This document shows, in pieces, positions 26,762 to 35,895 of a DNA stretch of 64,000 nt. Position numbers and translations under genes: made by a program. The DNA comes from an uncultured Pseudomonadota bacterium (lineage in GTDB: Bacteria; Pseudomonadota; Gammaproteobacteria; Steroidobacterales; Steroidobacteraceae), in the NCBI GenBank assembly GCA_946479515.1, contig CAMLGF010000016.1, forward strand, positions 5,236 through 69,235, read 5' to 3'. The first letter of the stretch is position 1. Each line of letters starts with the position of its first letter. The notes beneath the pieces are model-generated. The model did not search any database, had not been told where the DNA came from, and worked only from the letters and a program-made list of their open reading frames with translations.

Positions 26762-26790
26762 CGGCGAACCCGCCGCATTTCATTGGTCAT
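26758..26790 (-). CDS. Putative 10-codon leader/upstream frame
   Basis: ATG at 26790-26788 reads MTNEMRRVRR and stops with TGA at 26760-26758, overlapping the transporter ATG by four bases. Its ribosome-binding site AAGGGGGG, 5 nt before the ATG, is far stronger than anything before the transporter start. It could be a coupling leader that delivers ribosomes to the transporter. Two consecutive Arg-rich codon pairs lie at its end. Translation is unproven. Confidence 0.4.
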   Translation of the reverse strand: MTNEMRRVRR

Positions 26791-26959
26791 GTCATCCCCC
26801 CTTCGGCAACCGCAACGCCGGGATGTGGCCGGAACCCTAGCATGGCTCCGCGGCAGATGCGCGATAGCGTTTTGGTGATGCATCGATTCCGACCTGCGGG
26901 TTGCTCCCGGGCGCGGCAGGCTCTAGAAAGTACGTCCCACTTACAATCCAGATTCCGCC

Positions 26960-27775
26960 ATGAAAAACCCACCGTTTCGAGTCTTCGCCCTGCTGCTCGG
27001 CGTCCTGGTCCTGACTTCCCTCGACGCCGGCGCCGCGGAATCCGCCAAGGCCGGCGAGAAGCACACGTTCGTCCTCGTCCACGGCGCCACGGCCGGCGGT
27101 TGGGAATGGAAGAGCACCGGCAAGTTCCTGAGCGACGACGGCCACACTGTCTACCGCGCCACGCTCACCGGACTCGGCGAGCGCGAGCACCTGAACAGCC
27201 CCGACATCGATCTGCAGACCCACATCAACGACGTGGTGAACCTGATCCTGTACGAGGACCTGCACGACGTCGTGCTCACCGGCCACAGCTATGGCGGCAT
27301 GGTCATCACCGGCGTGATGGATCGCGTGCCCGATCGCATCAAGCACGTGGTGTTCCTCGATGCCGCCGTGCCCGACGATGGCATGTCCATCTGGGATCTG
27401 TTCGGCGGCACCGGCCCGCAGGATCCGGAGCGCTTCAAGGACGGCTTCATGCAGGTGCCGTGGGTGAAGCCCGGCACGCCGCCGCCGCACAACGTCAAGC
27501 AGTCGATCAAGTGCTTCAACCAGCCGGTGTCGTACAAGAATCCGGCGGCCAGGGCGCTGCAGGTCACCTACGTCGCATTCGTACCCAAAGACAAGTCCGC
27601 CGAAGAACGCGCGAAGACGGACAAGAGCTGGCAACGCGCGGTGTCGCGCGGCTGGACCATCCGCACCTTTCCCGGCGGCCACGTGGCCCAGCAGGAAGAT
27701 CCGCGCGGCGTGGCCACGCTGATCGAGCAGTCGGTGAACGACCGGAACCAGGCGCCAGCCGTCGCGGGCAAGTGA
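26960..27775 (+). CDS. Exported alpha/beta hydrolase (salicylate esterase-like)
   Basis: A 271-residue protein with a signal peptide (residues 1-26). TFVLVHGATAGGWEWK is the oxyanion-hole segment, LTGHSYGGMVITGV the nucleophile elbow (Ser about 112), and FPGGHVAQQEDP supplies the His. This pattern (HGA-GGWxW, then GHSYGG) is that of the EstC/salicylate-esterase/hydroxynitrile-lyase-like branch of alpha/beta hydrolases, which cut small aromatic or aliphatic esters. The neighbourhood offers no clear pathway. It is convergent with a TonB receptor across a strong hairpin. Confidence 0.87.
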   Translation: MKNPPFRVFALLLGVLVLTSLDAGAAESAKAGEKHTFVLVHGATAGGWEWKSTGKFLSDDGHTVYRATLTGLGEREHLNSPDIDLQTHINDVVNLILYEDLHDVVLTGHSYGGMVITGVMDRVPDRIKHVVFLDAAVPDDGMSIWDLFGGTGPQDPERFKDGFMQVPWVKPGTPPPHNVKQSIKCFNQPVSYKNPAARALQVTYVAFVPKDKSAEERAKTDKSWQRAVSRGWTIRTFPGGHVAQQEDPRGVATLIEQSVNDRNQAPAVAGK

Positions 27776-27780
27776 TCCGG

Positions 27781-27812
27781 CGGGCGCAGCGGTCGGCTGA
27801 CCGCTGCGCCCG
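27781..27812. terminator. Strong bidirectional hairpin terminator
   Basis: A perfect 14-bp stem (CGGGCGCAGCGGTC, 27781-27794; complement 27799-27812) with a 4-nt loop GGCT, placed between the convergent stops of the hydrolase (27775) and the TonB receptor (27821). No T-run follows on either side. Confidence 0.75.
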
Positions 27813-27820
27813 CGCTCCGC

Positions 27821-30800
27821 TCAGAACTTCATCCTGAAGCCGGCCGTGTAGTAACGGCCCATATCGTCGTAGAAGCCCAGGGTCGGGTAGAACAAGCCCG
27901 GAATACCCGAATTCGACGGATACAGCGGCGCCCGTTCGTTCAACAGGTTGTTCACGGTGAGGAACCCTTCGACGGTGCTGTCGTCGCCGATCTCGAACTG
28001 CTTGCTGATCGTGGTATCGAGGACGTTGTAGGCGTCCAGGCTCGAATCGACGTAGTTCTGGTTGCCCGTGGGGTTGGAAACGCCACCGTTCAGGCGGTTG
28101 TCGCTCGACTTGAGACTGACGCTGCTCAGCCAGCGGTTCTGCAACGCCACGCTCCAACTGCCGTTCTCATACGAAACGAACGTGGTCTGCATCAGCTTGG
28201 GCTGGACCGCCCAGGTGTAGAACGTCGAAGCCGGCGTGTTGAGCGTCGAGTTCGCCAGCTGGTAGGTGGCCATGTGCCGCAGGGAGAACTGTCCGCCTGC
28301 GAGATCGAAGCTGTAGTCGATCTGCAGATCGTAGCCGTGGGTCTTCTGCAGTGCCGCGTTGAGCGGCGAATTGCGGATTTCCGTTGGCATGTTGAACGCC
28401 GGATTCGTGAAATTCGGATCGCCCGGGTCCGTGATCGGGCGAATGGCCAGCGTACAGAACGGTGAGTCGTAGGCAGGCGCACTGGCCGTACAGAGGCCCT
28501 GGATGGCATCACTCTGGTAGCTGATGCCCGTGATCGCATTGGTCAGGCGGGTCTGCCAATAGTCGAGCGCCACGCTGAATCGCGGAATCGCGGGCGGCGT
28601 CACGACCAGTCCCGCCGTGACGGTCTTCGCTTCCTCCGGCGTCAGGTCCGGATTGCCGCGCGACACGAGCCGCATGCCCGAGCTGTTGCCCCCGGTCAGG
28701 CGGTCGTTGAATCCTGTCGAAGTAACACCCGCCGGCTGGAACAAGTCGTTGAGATTCGGCGCCCGGAAGTCGGACGACAAGGTGCCGCGGAACCTGAGCG
28801 CATCGACGATCTGCCAATTGAGGCCGAGCTTCCAGGAATCTCCCGCGTCGAAGTTCGAATATTTGGCGCGCCGACCGGCCAGATTGGCCGAGAGCTCTTG
28901 AAATCCCGGTACGTCCACGAGCAGCGGAACGTTGAACTCCAGCGCGAACTCGTAGACATGATTCTTGGCATCGACCGGCGCGTTGGTGTTCTGCACCCAA
29001 CGCAACGGCGCAGAGCCGTTGGCCAGGCACAGACGCAATCCCGTGCAGTTGACGAAATCGGAGGGCAGGAAATCGCTTTCCATCACGTACGTGGCCCACC
29101 GCGCCTCGGCAGAAAGGTTGGCCCTGATCTCGCCTGCCGGCAGTCCGAGTCCCCACAATCCACCGCCGATCGAGACACCGACATCGTCGAGCTCCTGGGT
29201 CAGCAGCCACGACGTGGGGTTGCGCAGGTATTCATAGGCTTCCGCCGAAGGACCGGCCGGATCGGTGATGTTGAGCGGCACGCAGCCCGGGTAGAGAGTG
29301 GCGAACTGCGGCTGGGTGCTGACCCAGCACTTGATGGTGCCGCCATCGTCGACTGCATCCAGCGCCGCGAGGTACTTCGCATTGTCGGTGTTGTTGGGAT
29401 TGGTGACCGACAGCTCACTGACGGCGTGGTTGTAATACACATCCCAGTTGAGGCCGCCCAGCTCTCCAGTAGCGCCGGTCTCGACGTTCCAGGCCTTCTG
29501 GTCGCCGAAGGTGCGATACAGCCGGTTCGGACTGCCGTTGGCGGGCTTTCCGTCGACGTTGTTCCAGATGTACGACGCCGCGGAGAAATACGGCGTGTTC
29601 GGCGGCGGTGGCGGCGTGCTGTTGGTCTGTGGTGAGGTCGGCGGGCTTGCCGGCAGGCACCGCCAGCCGGTGGCCGCCGGAGTCGTGCAGTCGATGCCCG
29701 CGCCCAGCTGCTGCTGTGTGGCCGGGGCCAGGAACGGATTGTCGGCGAACATCGAGTTGGGGCGCCCGGGCGAGGGACTGACTACCCAGTTGATCCAGTC
29801 CGAGGTGTTCTCGGCTTGTGCCCAGGATCCCTGCACGTACCAGTTGGCGGACTCGCCCAGTTCGAGGCTGAAGCGCGCAAACACGTCCTTCATCTCGACT
29901 CCCGAGCGGAACGTGCCGTACTTCACCCAGCCGCCGTCACCCCCCGAATCGAGCGTGCCGGTGATGGGAGTGCCACGGACCAGCGGGCTCAGGACCCCCG
30001 CCTGGTTGAAGGTGTAGTTGTTGAAGGCGCAGGCGGTACCGCAATTCACGGTGCCGTACTGGGCGCTGTTGACCACGCGCCCGTACGGGGTGTTCCGGAA
30101 GGGGTTGGCCTGTGTGCCGTTTCCGGTCAGCAGCCAGGCCTGGCCATCCTCGCCGTAGGGCCGATCGGCGATCGGAATCATGTCCTGGTGCCGGAAGCGC
30201 GCCGATGCTTCGAAATGGCCGCGATCACTGAGAAGCGACGTGCCCCAGGCGACGCCGAGCTGGTATTCGTCGCCGTCGCCGTACTTCGACAGGCCGTAGT
30301 CGCCCTTCACCGAGAACCCGGTGAAGTCCTTGTCCAGCAGATAGTTGACCACGCCGGCCACGGCGTCGGAGCCGTAGATCGCCGAGGCACCGCCCGTGAC
30401 GATGTCCACCCGCTTGACCAGCATCTGCGGCATGACGTCGATGTTGACCGAGCCGTCCTGATTGTTCGGCGCGACGCGATGACCGTCCAGCATCACCAGC
30501 GTGCGGGAGGGGCCGAAATTACGCAGCGACAGGGTGTTGCCGCCGTTGTTGGTGCTGCCGTTGCCCTGCGTGCGCGGCGTACGGCCACCCATGATGTTGG
30601 GCAATTTGTTGAGCGCGTCGGCGGTGTCGCTGGGCGTGGTCACCGCGAGCGCGCTGATGTCGACGGAAGTGATCGGGGTCGGCGAGCGCACCACTTCGGT
30701 GATGGTGCGCGAACCGGTCACCGTGATCGTGGTGATTTCCTCGCCGGCGGCACCCTGGTCACCCGCGGTCGCGGCCTGCGGCGCGGGCCCGTTGGCTTGC

Positions 30801-30880
30801 GCCCGGACGGAGTTGGCACCCAGGGCAGCCGAAACCCCCAGGGCGACCAGTGATGCCCGGAAAACGGTCCGTGAAGTCAT
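27821..30880 (-). CDS. TonB-dependent receptor
   Basis: A 1019-residue outer-membrane receptor. After the signal peptide (residues 1-27) lies a TonB-box-like GEEITTITVTGSRT, then the plug domain (VVRSPTPITSVDISAL, with GPSRTLVMLDGHRVAPNNQDG and RVDIVTGGASAIYGSDAVAGVVNYLL), followed by a 22-strand barrel ending in aromatic RYYTAGFRMKF. The plug style GSRIxxxxxxSxxP and NIxxMP is that of the large iron-independent receptors expanded in polysaccharide degraders. It lies downstream of a GH9 gene on the same strand, so gluco-oligosaccharide uptake is a reasonable guess. ATG 30880 is preceded by AGGGGGACAAG. Confidence 0.93.
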   Translation of the reverse strand: MTSRTVFRASLVALGVSAALGANSVRAQANGPAPQAATAGDQGAAGEEITTITVTGSRTITEVVRSPTPITSVDISALAVTTPSDTADALNKLPNIMGGRTPRTQGNGSTNNGGNTLSLRNFGPSRTLVMLDGHRVAPNNQDGSVNIDVMPQMLVKRVDIVTGGASAIYGSDAVAGVVNYLLDKDFTGFSVKGDYGLSKYGDGDEYQLGVAWGTSLLSDRGHFEASARFRHQDMIPIADRPYGEDGQAWLLTGNGTQANPFRNTPYGRVVNSAQYGTVNCGTACAFNNYTFNQAGVLSPLVRGTPITGTLDSGGDGGWVKYGTFRSGVEMKDVFARFSLELGESANWYVQGSWAQAENTSDWINWVVSPSPGRPNSMFADNPFLAPATQQQLGAGIDCTTPAATGWRCLPASPPTSPQTNSTPPPPPNTPYFSAASYIWNNVDGKPANGSPNRLYRTFGDQKAWNVETGATGELGGLNWDVYYNHAVSELSVTNPNNTDNAKYLAALDAVDDGGTIKCWVSTQPQFATLYPGCVPLNITDPAGPSAEAYEYLRNPTSWLLTQELDDVGVSIGGGLWGLGLPAGEIRANLSAEARWATYVMESDFLPSDFVNCTGLRLCLANGSAPLRWVQNTNAPVDAKNHVYEFALEFNVPLLVDVPGFQELSANLAGRRAKYSNFDAGDSWKLGLNWQIVDALRFRGTLSSDFRAPNLNDLFQPAGVTSTGFNDRLTGGNSSGMRLVSRGNPDLTPEEAKTVTAGLVVTPPAIPRFSVALDYWQTRLTNAITGISYQSDAIQGLCTASAPAYDSPFCTLAIRPITDPGDPNFTNPAFNMPTEIRNSPLNAALQKTHGYDLQIDYSFDLAGGQFSLRHMATYQLANSTLNTPASTFYTWAVQPKLMQTTFVSYENGSWSVALQNRWLSSVSLKSSDNRLNGGVSNPTGNQNYVDSSLDAYNVLDTTISKQFEIGDDSTVEGFLTVNNLLNERAPLYPSNSGIPGLFYPTLGFYDDMGRYYTAGFRMKF

Positions 30881-31057
30881 CGTCTTGTCCCCCTGGGTCG
30901 GCTGGCGCAGGCCTGCGCCGCTGTCGCGACCCGGGCGGGACGCTATCACGGAGTTTTACTAAAGCAACATGGTTTCCAGAATGTCATCGTCGGATGTCCA
31001 TTCCCATATCGGTAGATAGAAAGTGGACTCAAACTACATTGCGCGGGCGCGACTGTT

Positions 31058-33037
31058 TCAGGGAACGAAGCGCGCCAGCAGGCGCAGGTAGCTCGTCTGG
31101 TAGCCGTCCGAGTTCTCGGTCACCGACCAGGAATTCAGCGGCCAGCTGGTGTTGAAGTCCAGGTACGACTTCTGCGGCGGCTGCCCGGTCGGCGGCGACA
31201 GCACCATGGCGCCGCAGGCCAGGGACACGCCCGGGCAGCGATCGTCCCAGCTGTACGAGGGATTCGGGCCACCCACCAGGAACCCGGGCGGCGGGCCGAA
31301 GGTGGAACTGCGGACGCTGTCCCACTTGGCGCTGCCGTCCGCGAACCAGGAGTGGTAGAACTGGTCCACGGAATTCTCCGCGCCGAAATCCGCCATGTTC
31401 GATAGATAGACCTTGCCGAGCGGATTGACGCCGTGCAGGTAGTGCAGATAAGCGGCGCCGGCATCGAGCGCGGCCGCGGCCGGATGCGTGCTCAAGCCAT
31501 AGGTGGCCTGGTCGACGAACATGCCGCCGGCCAGCGCCTTCACCGCGTTGCTGCCCCAGGTGTAATCGGTGATGAAGGCGCCATACGGATCGCGGCGCGA
31601 GCTGACGGCTCCCCAGCCGTCGACGCCGTCCCACAGGCTCACGTAGCGCTCGCGGATCGCCGAGGCCACGCCGCTCGTCGCGCCCGGCAGCGACGCGTAG
31701 AACAGCAGCGTCTGCGTCCACTCGGCGTTGAACGGCGACAGCCAGGACGCGGCGAACATGGGCGCGCTGGTGTAGTTCGCGTCGACGAAGTCGCGATACG
31801 CGGCGTCGCCGGTGAGTGCGAATAGATAGACAGCCGCGACCACCTTCTTCGCCAGGCGGCCCGCATCGTCCACTTCCTGCTGCCCTGCCCCGAGGCCGGC
31901 CGTGCCTGCGGACTGCTCGTTGTTGCGGAAGGTCACCGCCGGGTTGGCGCTCGCCCAGTTCCAGGCGGTTTCGGCGCGGTCGCGCAGGTCCGCGGCGTAC
32001 GCCGTGAACTCGGGCGTTCCCAGCGTGGCATACACCCGCGCGGCCTGGGCGAATGCGGCAGCGGTGGACAGCGTCGCCGAGGTGCTGGCGCTGCCGTACA
32101 GGCTCTGCCCCGTGGTGCTCGACGGCGGACTGCTGCAGGCCAGGCCCACGATGGACAGCACGGAGCCGTCGCCATTCTGCATGCGCACCAGGTGATCGAC
32201 ACCCCATTTCACTTCGTCGAGCAGATCGGGCACGCCGTTGCCCGACTCCGGAATGTTGAAATCGTCGGTCCACACCGTGGTGTTCTCGGTGTACGCGTGC
32301 AGCAGGCCCACGACATAGCCCGCGGTCCAGTTGGTGTACTTGTTGCAATCGCCCGCGTCGTACCAGCCGCCGCGCAGATCACGCTCGGTGGACGCATCCT
32401 GCGGTGCGTCGTAGCGGCGCGCGTTCGCATCCTGCAGCGGGCCCAGGTGGCTGGCGCCATCCTCCCAGGCCGCGGCGGCGAACGGCACCGACTTCGCGTG
32501 GCCGGCACGCTGATAGAAGAACGTGCGCATCGCCTGCACGAGCACGGGCCGGTAGACGTCCGCGCCGATCGTGAAGCGCGCCGATGTCACATTGCGCTCG
32601 ACGTCGCGCACCTCGTACGCGCCGGGCGCGGTCACCGCGCTGAAATCGAACAGCCAGGCACGGTCGCCGGAAGTGGCATCGGTCGCGCCACCGTTCCAGG
32701 TCGTGGCCGAGCCGCTCAGCACCACCGCGTCGCTGGCCGTGTTCACCACCTGCAGCGTCGCGCCGGGCGTGTACGCATCGGCGCTGTCGAAACCGGAGAC
32801 CGGATCGCGGAGCACGGCGATCTTCTGCTGGTCCGGCAGATAGCCGAACTGATCGACCACGATGAATGGGCCGTCGCCCGTGACCAGCACGGGAGGCGGC
32901 GGCGGTGGCGGATTGTTGCCCGAGGGCGGTGGCGAGGAGCCTCCGCCGCCGCCCCCGCCGCAGGAACTCAAACCAGTGATCAGACCAAGCAGACAGGCCA
33001 CGCTCAGGCGGGCCGACGGAATTTTCGAATGGCTCAC
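31058..33037 (-). CDS. GH9 endoglucanase/cellodextrinase lipoprotein
   Basis: A 659-residue lipoprotein. The start is taken as GTG 33037, because GGGAG lies 7 nt before it and it directly gives a signal peptide ending in the lipobox LSSC. A Gly/Ser/Pro-rich linker follows. Residues about 40-140 form the Ig-like (CelD_N) domain, and the rest the (alpha/alpha)6 GH9 barrel: GGWYDAGDCNKYTNW carries the base Asp residues, HYLHGVNPLGKVYLSN the substrate His region, and WSVTENSDGYQTSYLRLLA the proton-donor Glu. GH9 enzymes hydrolyse beta-1,4-glucan. It precedes a TonB receptor and is divergent from a LysR regulator. Confidence 0.92.
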   Translation of the reverse strand: MSHSKIPSARLSVACLLGLITGLSSCGGGGGGGSSPPPSGNNPPPPPPPVLVTGDGPFIVVDQFGYLPDQQKIAVLRDPVSGFDSADAYTPGATLQVVNTASDAVVLSGSATTWNGGATDATSGDRAWLFDFSAVTAPGAYEVRDVERNVTSARFTIGADVYRPVLVQAMRTFFYQRAGHAKSVPFAAAAWEDGASHLGPLQDANARRYDAPQDASTERDLRGGWYDAGDCNKYTNWTAGYVVGLLHAYTENTTVWTDDFNIPESGNGVPDLLDEVKWGVDHLVRMQNGDGSVLSIVGLACSSPPSSTTGQSLYGSASTSATLSTAAAFAQAARVYATLGTPEFTAYAADLRDRAETAWNWASANPAVTFRNNEQSAGTAGLGAGQQEVDDAGRLAKKVVAAVYLFALTGDAAYRDFVDANYTSAPMFAASWLSPFNAEWTQTLLFYASLPGATSGVASAIRERYVSLWDGVDGWGAVSSRRDPYGAFITDYTWGSNAVKALAGGMFVDQATYGLSTHPAAAALDAGAAYLHYLHGVNPLGKVYLSNMADFGAENSVDQFYHSWFADGSAKWDSVRSSTFGPPPGFLVGGPNPSYSWDDRCPGVSLACGAMVLSPPTGQPPQKSYLDFNTSWPLNSWSVTENSDGYQTSYLRLLARFVP

Positions 33038-33180
33038 GAATGGGCTCCCGGGACGACGCGAGAAATTAGCGACGAGCGACCGCCGAATGGAAGTACGACT
33101 TTGTACGCCGCGTTGCGCGAACGGAATGAAACGCAAGCGGGATCAATCGGGTACATCTCCGGTGCCGCACGAAACCACGA

Positions 33181-33200
33181 TGTACAAGATTGAACTTACA
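33181..33200. promoter_or_regulatory. Putative LysR-type operator (TGTA-N12-TACA)
   Basis: The inverted pair TGTA (33181-33184) and TACA (33197-33200) is spaced by 12 bases in the 222-bp region between the divergent GH9 and LysR genes. LysR regulators typically bind interrupted dyads near T-N11-A in such positions. Arms of four bases can occur by chance, so this is a candidate only. Confidence 0.3.
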
Positions 33201-33259
33201 TTTGACTGAGTAATGCCTCTAGGTTCTGGCGAACTCTTTCCTGAGGAGGCCAGAACCTC

Positions 33260-34270
33260 GTGAATACGGCTAATCCTTGGTACATCCGCGCCCGGCTGCG
33301 CACACGGCATCTGCTGCTGCTCACGTTCATCGGCGAAGAAGGCAACATCAACAAGGCCGCCGAACTGTTGAATATGTCGCAGTCGGCGGCCTCGCGCCTG
33401 CTCAGCGACCTGGAGGACATCATCGGCTGCCAGCTCTTCGACCGGCTGGCCCGTGGCGTGCGCCCCAACTGGTACGGGGTGACCATGATCCGGCACGCGC
33501 GCACCGCGCTTTCCAGCCTGACGGAGGCCGCCAGCGAGATCGACCTGTTGCGGACCGGCCGCACGGGCCAGGTCAACGTCGGGGTGATCTCCGGGCCGGC
33601 GATCGGCTTCGTGCCACGCGCCGTGGCACGCGTGGCACGCGAACATCCGCTGCTTCGGATCCGGCTGCACGTGGAATCCAGCGACCAGCTGCTGGAAGCC
33701 CTGCAGGCCGGCAGCATCGAAGTCATGGTGGGCCGGCTGCTCGATCGCCACGACAAGTCGAACTATGACTACCAGCGCCTGGCCGACGAGCCCATCTGCG
33801 CCGTGGTCCGCAACGGTCACCCGCTGCTCGACCGCCAGGACCTGCCGCTCGAGGAGCTCGCGAGCGCCCCCTGGATCGTGCCGCAGGTGGGCAGCATCCT
33901 GCGCCACCGGTTCGATCTCATGTTCCGCGACGCGGGACATCCGGCGCCGGCACAAGTCATCGAGGCCGCCTCTCCCATGGTGGTGACGCGCCTGCTCGAG
34001 GAGACCGACCATCTCGCCGTGCTGGCGGCCGACGTCGCCGAGTACTACGCCACCTTCGGCCTCATCGCCATTCTTCCGGTCACGCTCTCCTGCCACATGG
34101 ACTCGTTCGGCATCATCACCCGCAAGGACTGGACACTCTCGCCGGCGGCCTGCGTGGTTTGCGAAGCCCTCGAGGAGGCCGTGGGGAACGCGGGAACCGG
34201 AGGCCGCCCGCCGGTGCGGCCTGCCGCGCGTGCCCGCGCCGGGGCCGCCGAACTGGCGGTGGGATCCTGA
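33260..34270 (+). CDS. LysR-family transcriptional regulator (GbpR-like)
   Basis: A 336-residue regulator. The N-terminal winged helix reads LRTRHLLLLTFIGEEGNINKAAELLNMSQSAASRLLSDLEDIIGCQLFDRLARG, in the style of the galactose-binding-protein regulator (GbpR) branch, where the first helix begins with RLRxRHLxLL. The effector domain spans about residues 100-310 (VNVGVISGPAIGFVPRAV, IEVMVGRLL, PWIVPQVGS). The start is GTG 33260 with GAGGAGG 10 nt before it. The family usually activates sugar-uptake and catabolic genes; the divergent GH9 and the TonB receptor behind it are the natural targets. The Ala/Arg-rich last 35 residues are an ill-conserved tail. Confidence 0.9.
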   Translation: MNTANPWYIRARLRTRHLLLLTFIGEEGNINKAAELLNMSQSAASRLLSDLEDIIGCQLFDRLARGVRPNWYGVTMIRHARTALSSLTEAASEIDLLRTGRTGQVNVGVISGPAIGFVPRAVARVAREHPLLRIRLHVESSDQLLEALQAGSIEVMVGRLLDRHDKSNYDYQRLADEPICAVVRNGHPLLDRQDLPLEELASAPWIVPQVGSILRHRFDLMFRDAGHPAPAQVIEAASPMVVTRLLEETDHLAVLAADVAEYYATFGLIAILPVTLSCHMDSFGIITRKDWTLSPAACVVCEALEEAVGNAGTGGRPPVRPAARARAGAAELAVGS

Positions 34271-34413
34271 GATTCCGGTAGCCGGAACGGGGACCTGCGG
34301 CCGGCGCGGCGGCGGAGGCCCCGAGATCGTGGTTTCACCGACGTACATGCTTGATTCGAGGGCGCGTTACACTGCCGTCCGGGTCACCTTCAACATGACC
34401 CCCATTGGGCGGT

Positions 34414-35895
34414 ATGACCTCGCGCGACGCAGAGCGACAGGAACTGGACAGAGCGGTCGAGCTTCTCGGACGGAGCACCCGGCCCGGCCGCCTGCTGGAG
34501 TACCTGGGCTCGAAGTATTTCCAGCAGCAGGAAGCCCAGCTCACCGAATTCAACATCGCCGTCGACGTCTTCGGCCGCTCGGACAAGACCTTCGATTCCA
34601 CGGAAGACGCCGTGGTCCGTGTCGAAGCGCACCGGCTGCGCAAGAAACTCCGCGATCTCTACGAGAAGGACCGCCGCGGGCAAGGCCTGCAGCTCACACT
34701 GCCCGCCGGCACGTACGTGCCGCAATTCACCCCGATTCTACCGGTGGATGCGCCGCAGGACACGCCGGCACCTGAGGCAGCCGGACGGCGCCGCGTCGCG
34801 ATCTGGGCGGGGGCCCTGGGCATCGTCGCCGTGATCGTCGCCGGCATCGCCGCCCTGGTGTTGAACGAGCACGCGCAGCAGCCGACAGCGGCCCGCCGGG
34901 CCGCGGCGCCCGAGCCCGAGCCAGCGCAGGGCGCGCCGGCCGCCGCCGGTGCCCTCGGCGAAGTGCACATGCTCGCCGGCTATACGGGCAGTGAGGTGAT
35001 CGACAGCTCCGGCGTGCGCTGGACGCCGGATCGCTACTTCGCCCAGGGCGGGCAGTGGTCGCGGGAAACCGGGTTCATCCGCGGCACCAGCCGGCCCTTC
35101 CTGTTCTCCAACTGGCGCACCGGCGAGTTCGGATACGACATCCCGATGGCGCCGGGCAGCTACGAGTTGCGCCTGTACTTCGTCTCACCGCTGTCCGTCG
35201 GCGACGAAAAAGTCGCGGGATTCAACGTGGCGCTGCAGGGCAAACCGCTGCTCGAAGCCTACGACGTCATCATGAGTGCCAACGGCGCCGACGTGGGCGA
35301 CGAGCAGGTGTTTCGCGATGTCTCGCCCGGCGCGGACGGCTTCGTGCGCCTGTGGTTCTCGAACCAGACCTCCACGCCGTTTCTCAGCGCGCTCGAGCTC
35401 ACGCCGGGCACGCCCGGCCAGCTCCGGCCCATCCGCATCACCATGCAGCCCACGTCCTATGTCGACCACGCGGGCCGGCACTGGCGTCCCGATGATTACT
35501 ACATCAACGGCTTTCGCTCGGTCGAGCGCCGCAGGGTCAGCGGTACCGAAGACCCCGAGCTGTTCGGCGCCGAGCGTTTCGGACACTTCAGCTACGCCAT
35601 CCCGGTGGACCGGCGCGGCCGGTACACAGTCATCCTGCACTTCGCCGAGTTCTATCATGGCCCGCAGCTGCCGGGCGGCGGCGGCACGGGGAGCAGGATC
35701 TTCCACGTGTTCTGCAACGGGCAGACCCTGCTCCGCGATTTCGACATCTACAAGGAGGTCGGCAGCCGGCGCGTGGTCAGCAAGACCTTTCCGAACATCA
35801 TTCCGTCCGCGCAGGGCAAGATCAATCTCATGTTCGAGCCGGTCATCAACAACGCCACCGTCTCGGGCATCGAAGTCATCGAGGAGCAAAGCTGA
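34414..35895 (+). CDS. Membrane-anchored malectin protein with N-terminal DNA-binding-like domain
   Basis: A 493-residue protein in three parts. Residues 10-105 (YFQQQEAQLTEFNIAVDVFGR, then FDSTEDAVVRVEAHRLRKKL and LTLPAGTYVPQF) match the winged-helix-like domain often fused to TolB/TPR sensors in acidobacteria and proteobacteria. Residues 128-150 form one transmembrane helix. Residues about 175-320 and 330-490 are two malectin domains, which bind di-glucose-type sugars. The order suggests a one-component sensor: periplasmic sugar binding, cytoplasmic DNA-binding output. ATG 34414 was chosen over an in-frame TTG at 34405. It is convergent with the fucosidase, overlapping it by 20 bp. Confidence 0.8.
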   Translation: MTSRDAERQELDRAVELLGRSTRPGRLLEYLGSKYFQQQEAQLTEFNIAVDVFGRSDKTFDSTEDAVVRVEAHRLRKKLRDLYEKDRRGQGLQLTLPAGTYVPQFTPILPVDAPQDTPAPEAAGRRRVAIWAGALGIVAVIVAGIAALVLNEHAQQPTAARRAAAPEPEPAQGAPAAAGALGEVHMLAGYTGSEVIDSSGVRWTPDRYFAQGGQWSRETGFIRGTSRPFLFSNWRTGEFGYDIPMAPGSYELRLYFVSPLSVGDEKVAGFNVALQGKPLLEAYDVIMSANGADVGDEQVFRDVSPGADGFVRLWFSNQTSTPFLSALELTPGTPGQLRPIRITMQPTSYVDHAGRHWRPDDYYINGFRSVERRRVSGTEDPELFGAERFGHFSYAIPVDRRGRYTVILHFAEFYHGPQLPGGGGTGSRIFHVFCNGQTLLRDFDIYKEVGSRRVVSKTFPNIIPSAQGKINLMFEPVINNATVSGIEVIEEQS

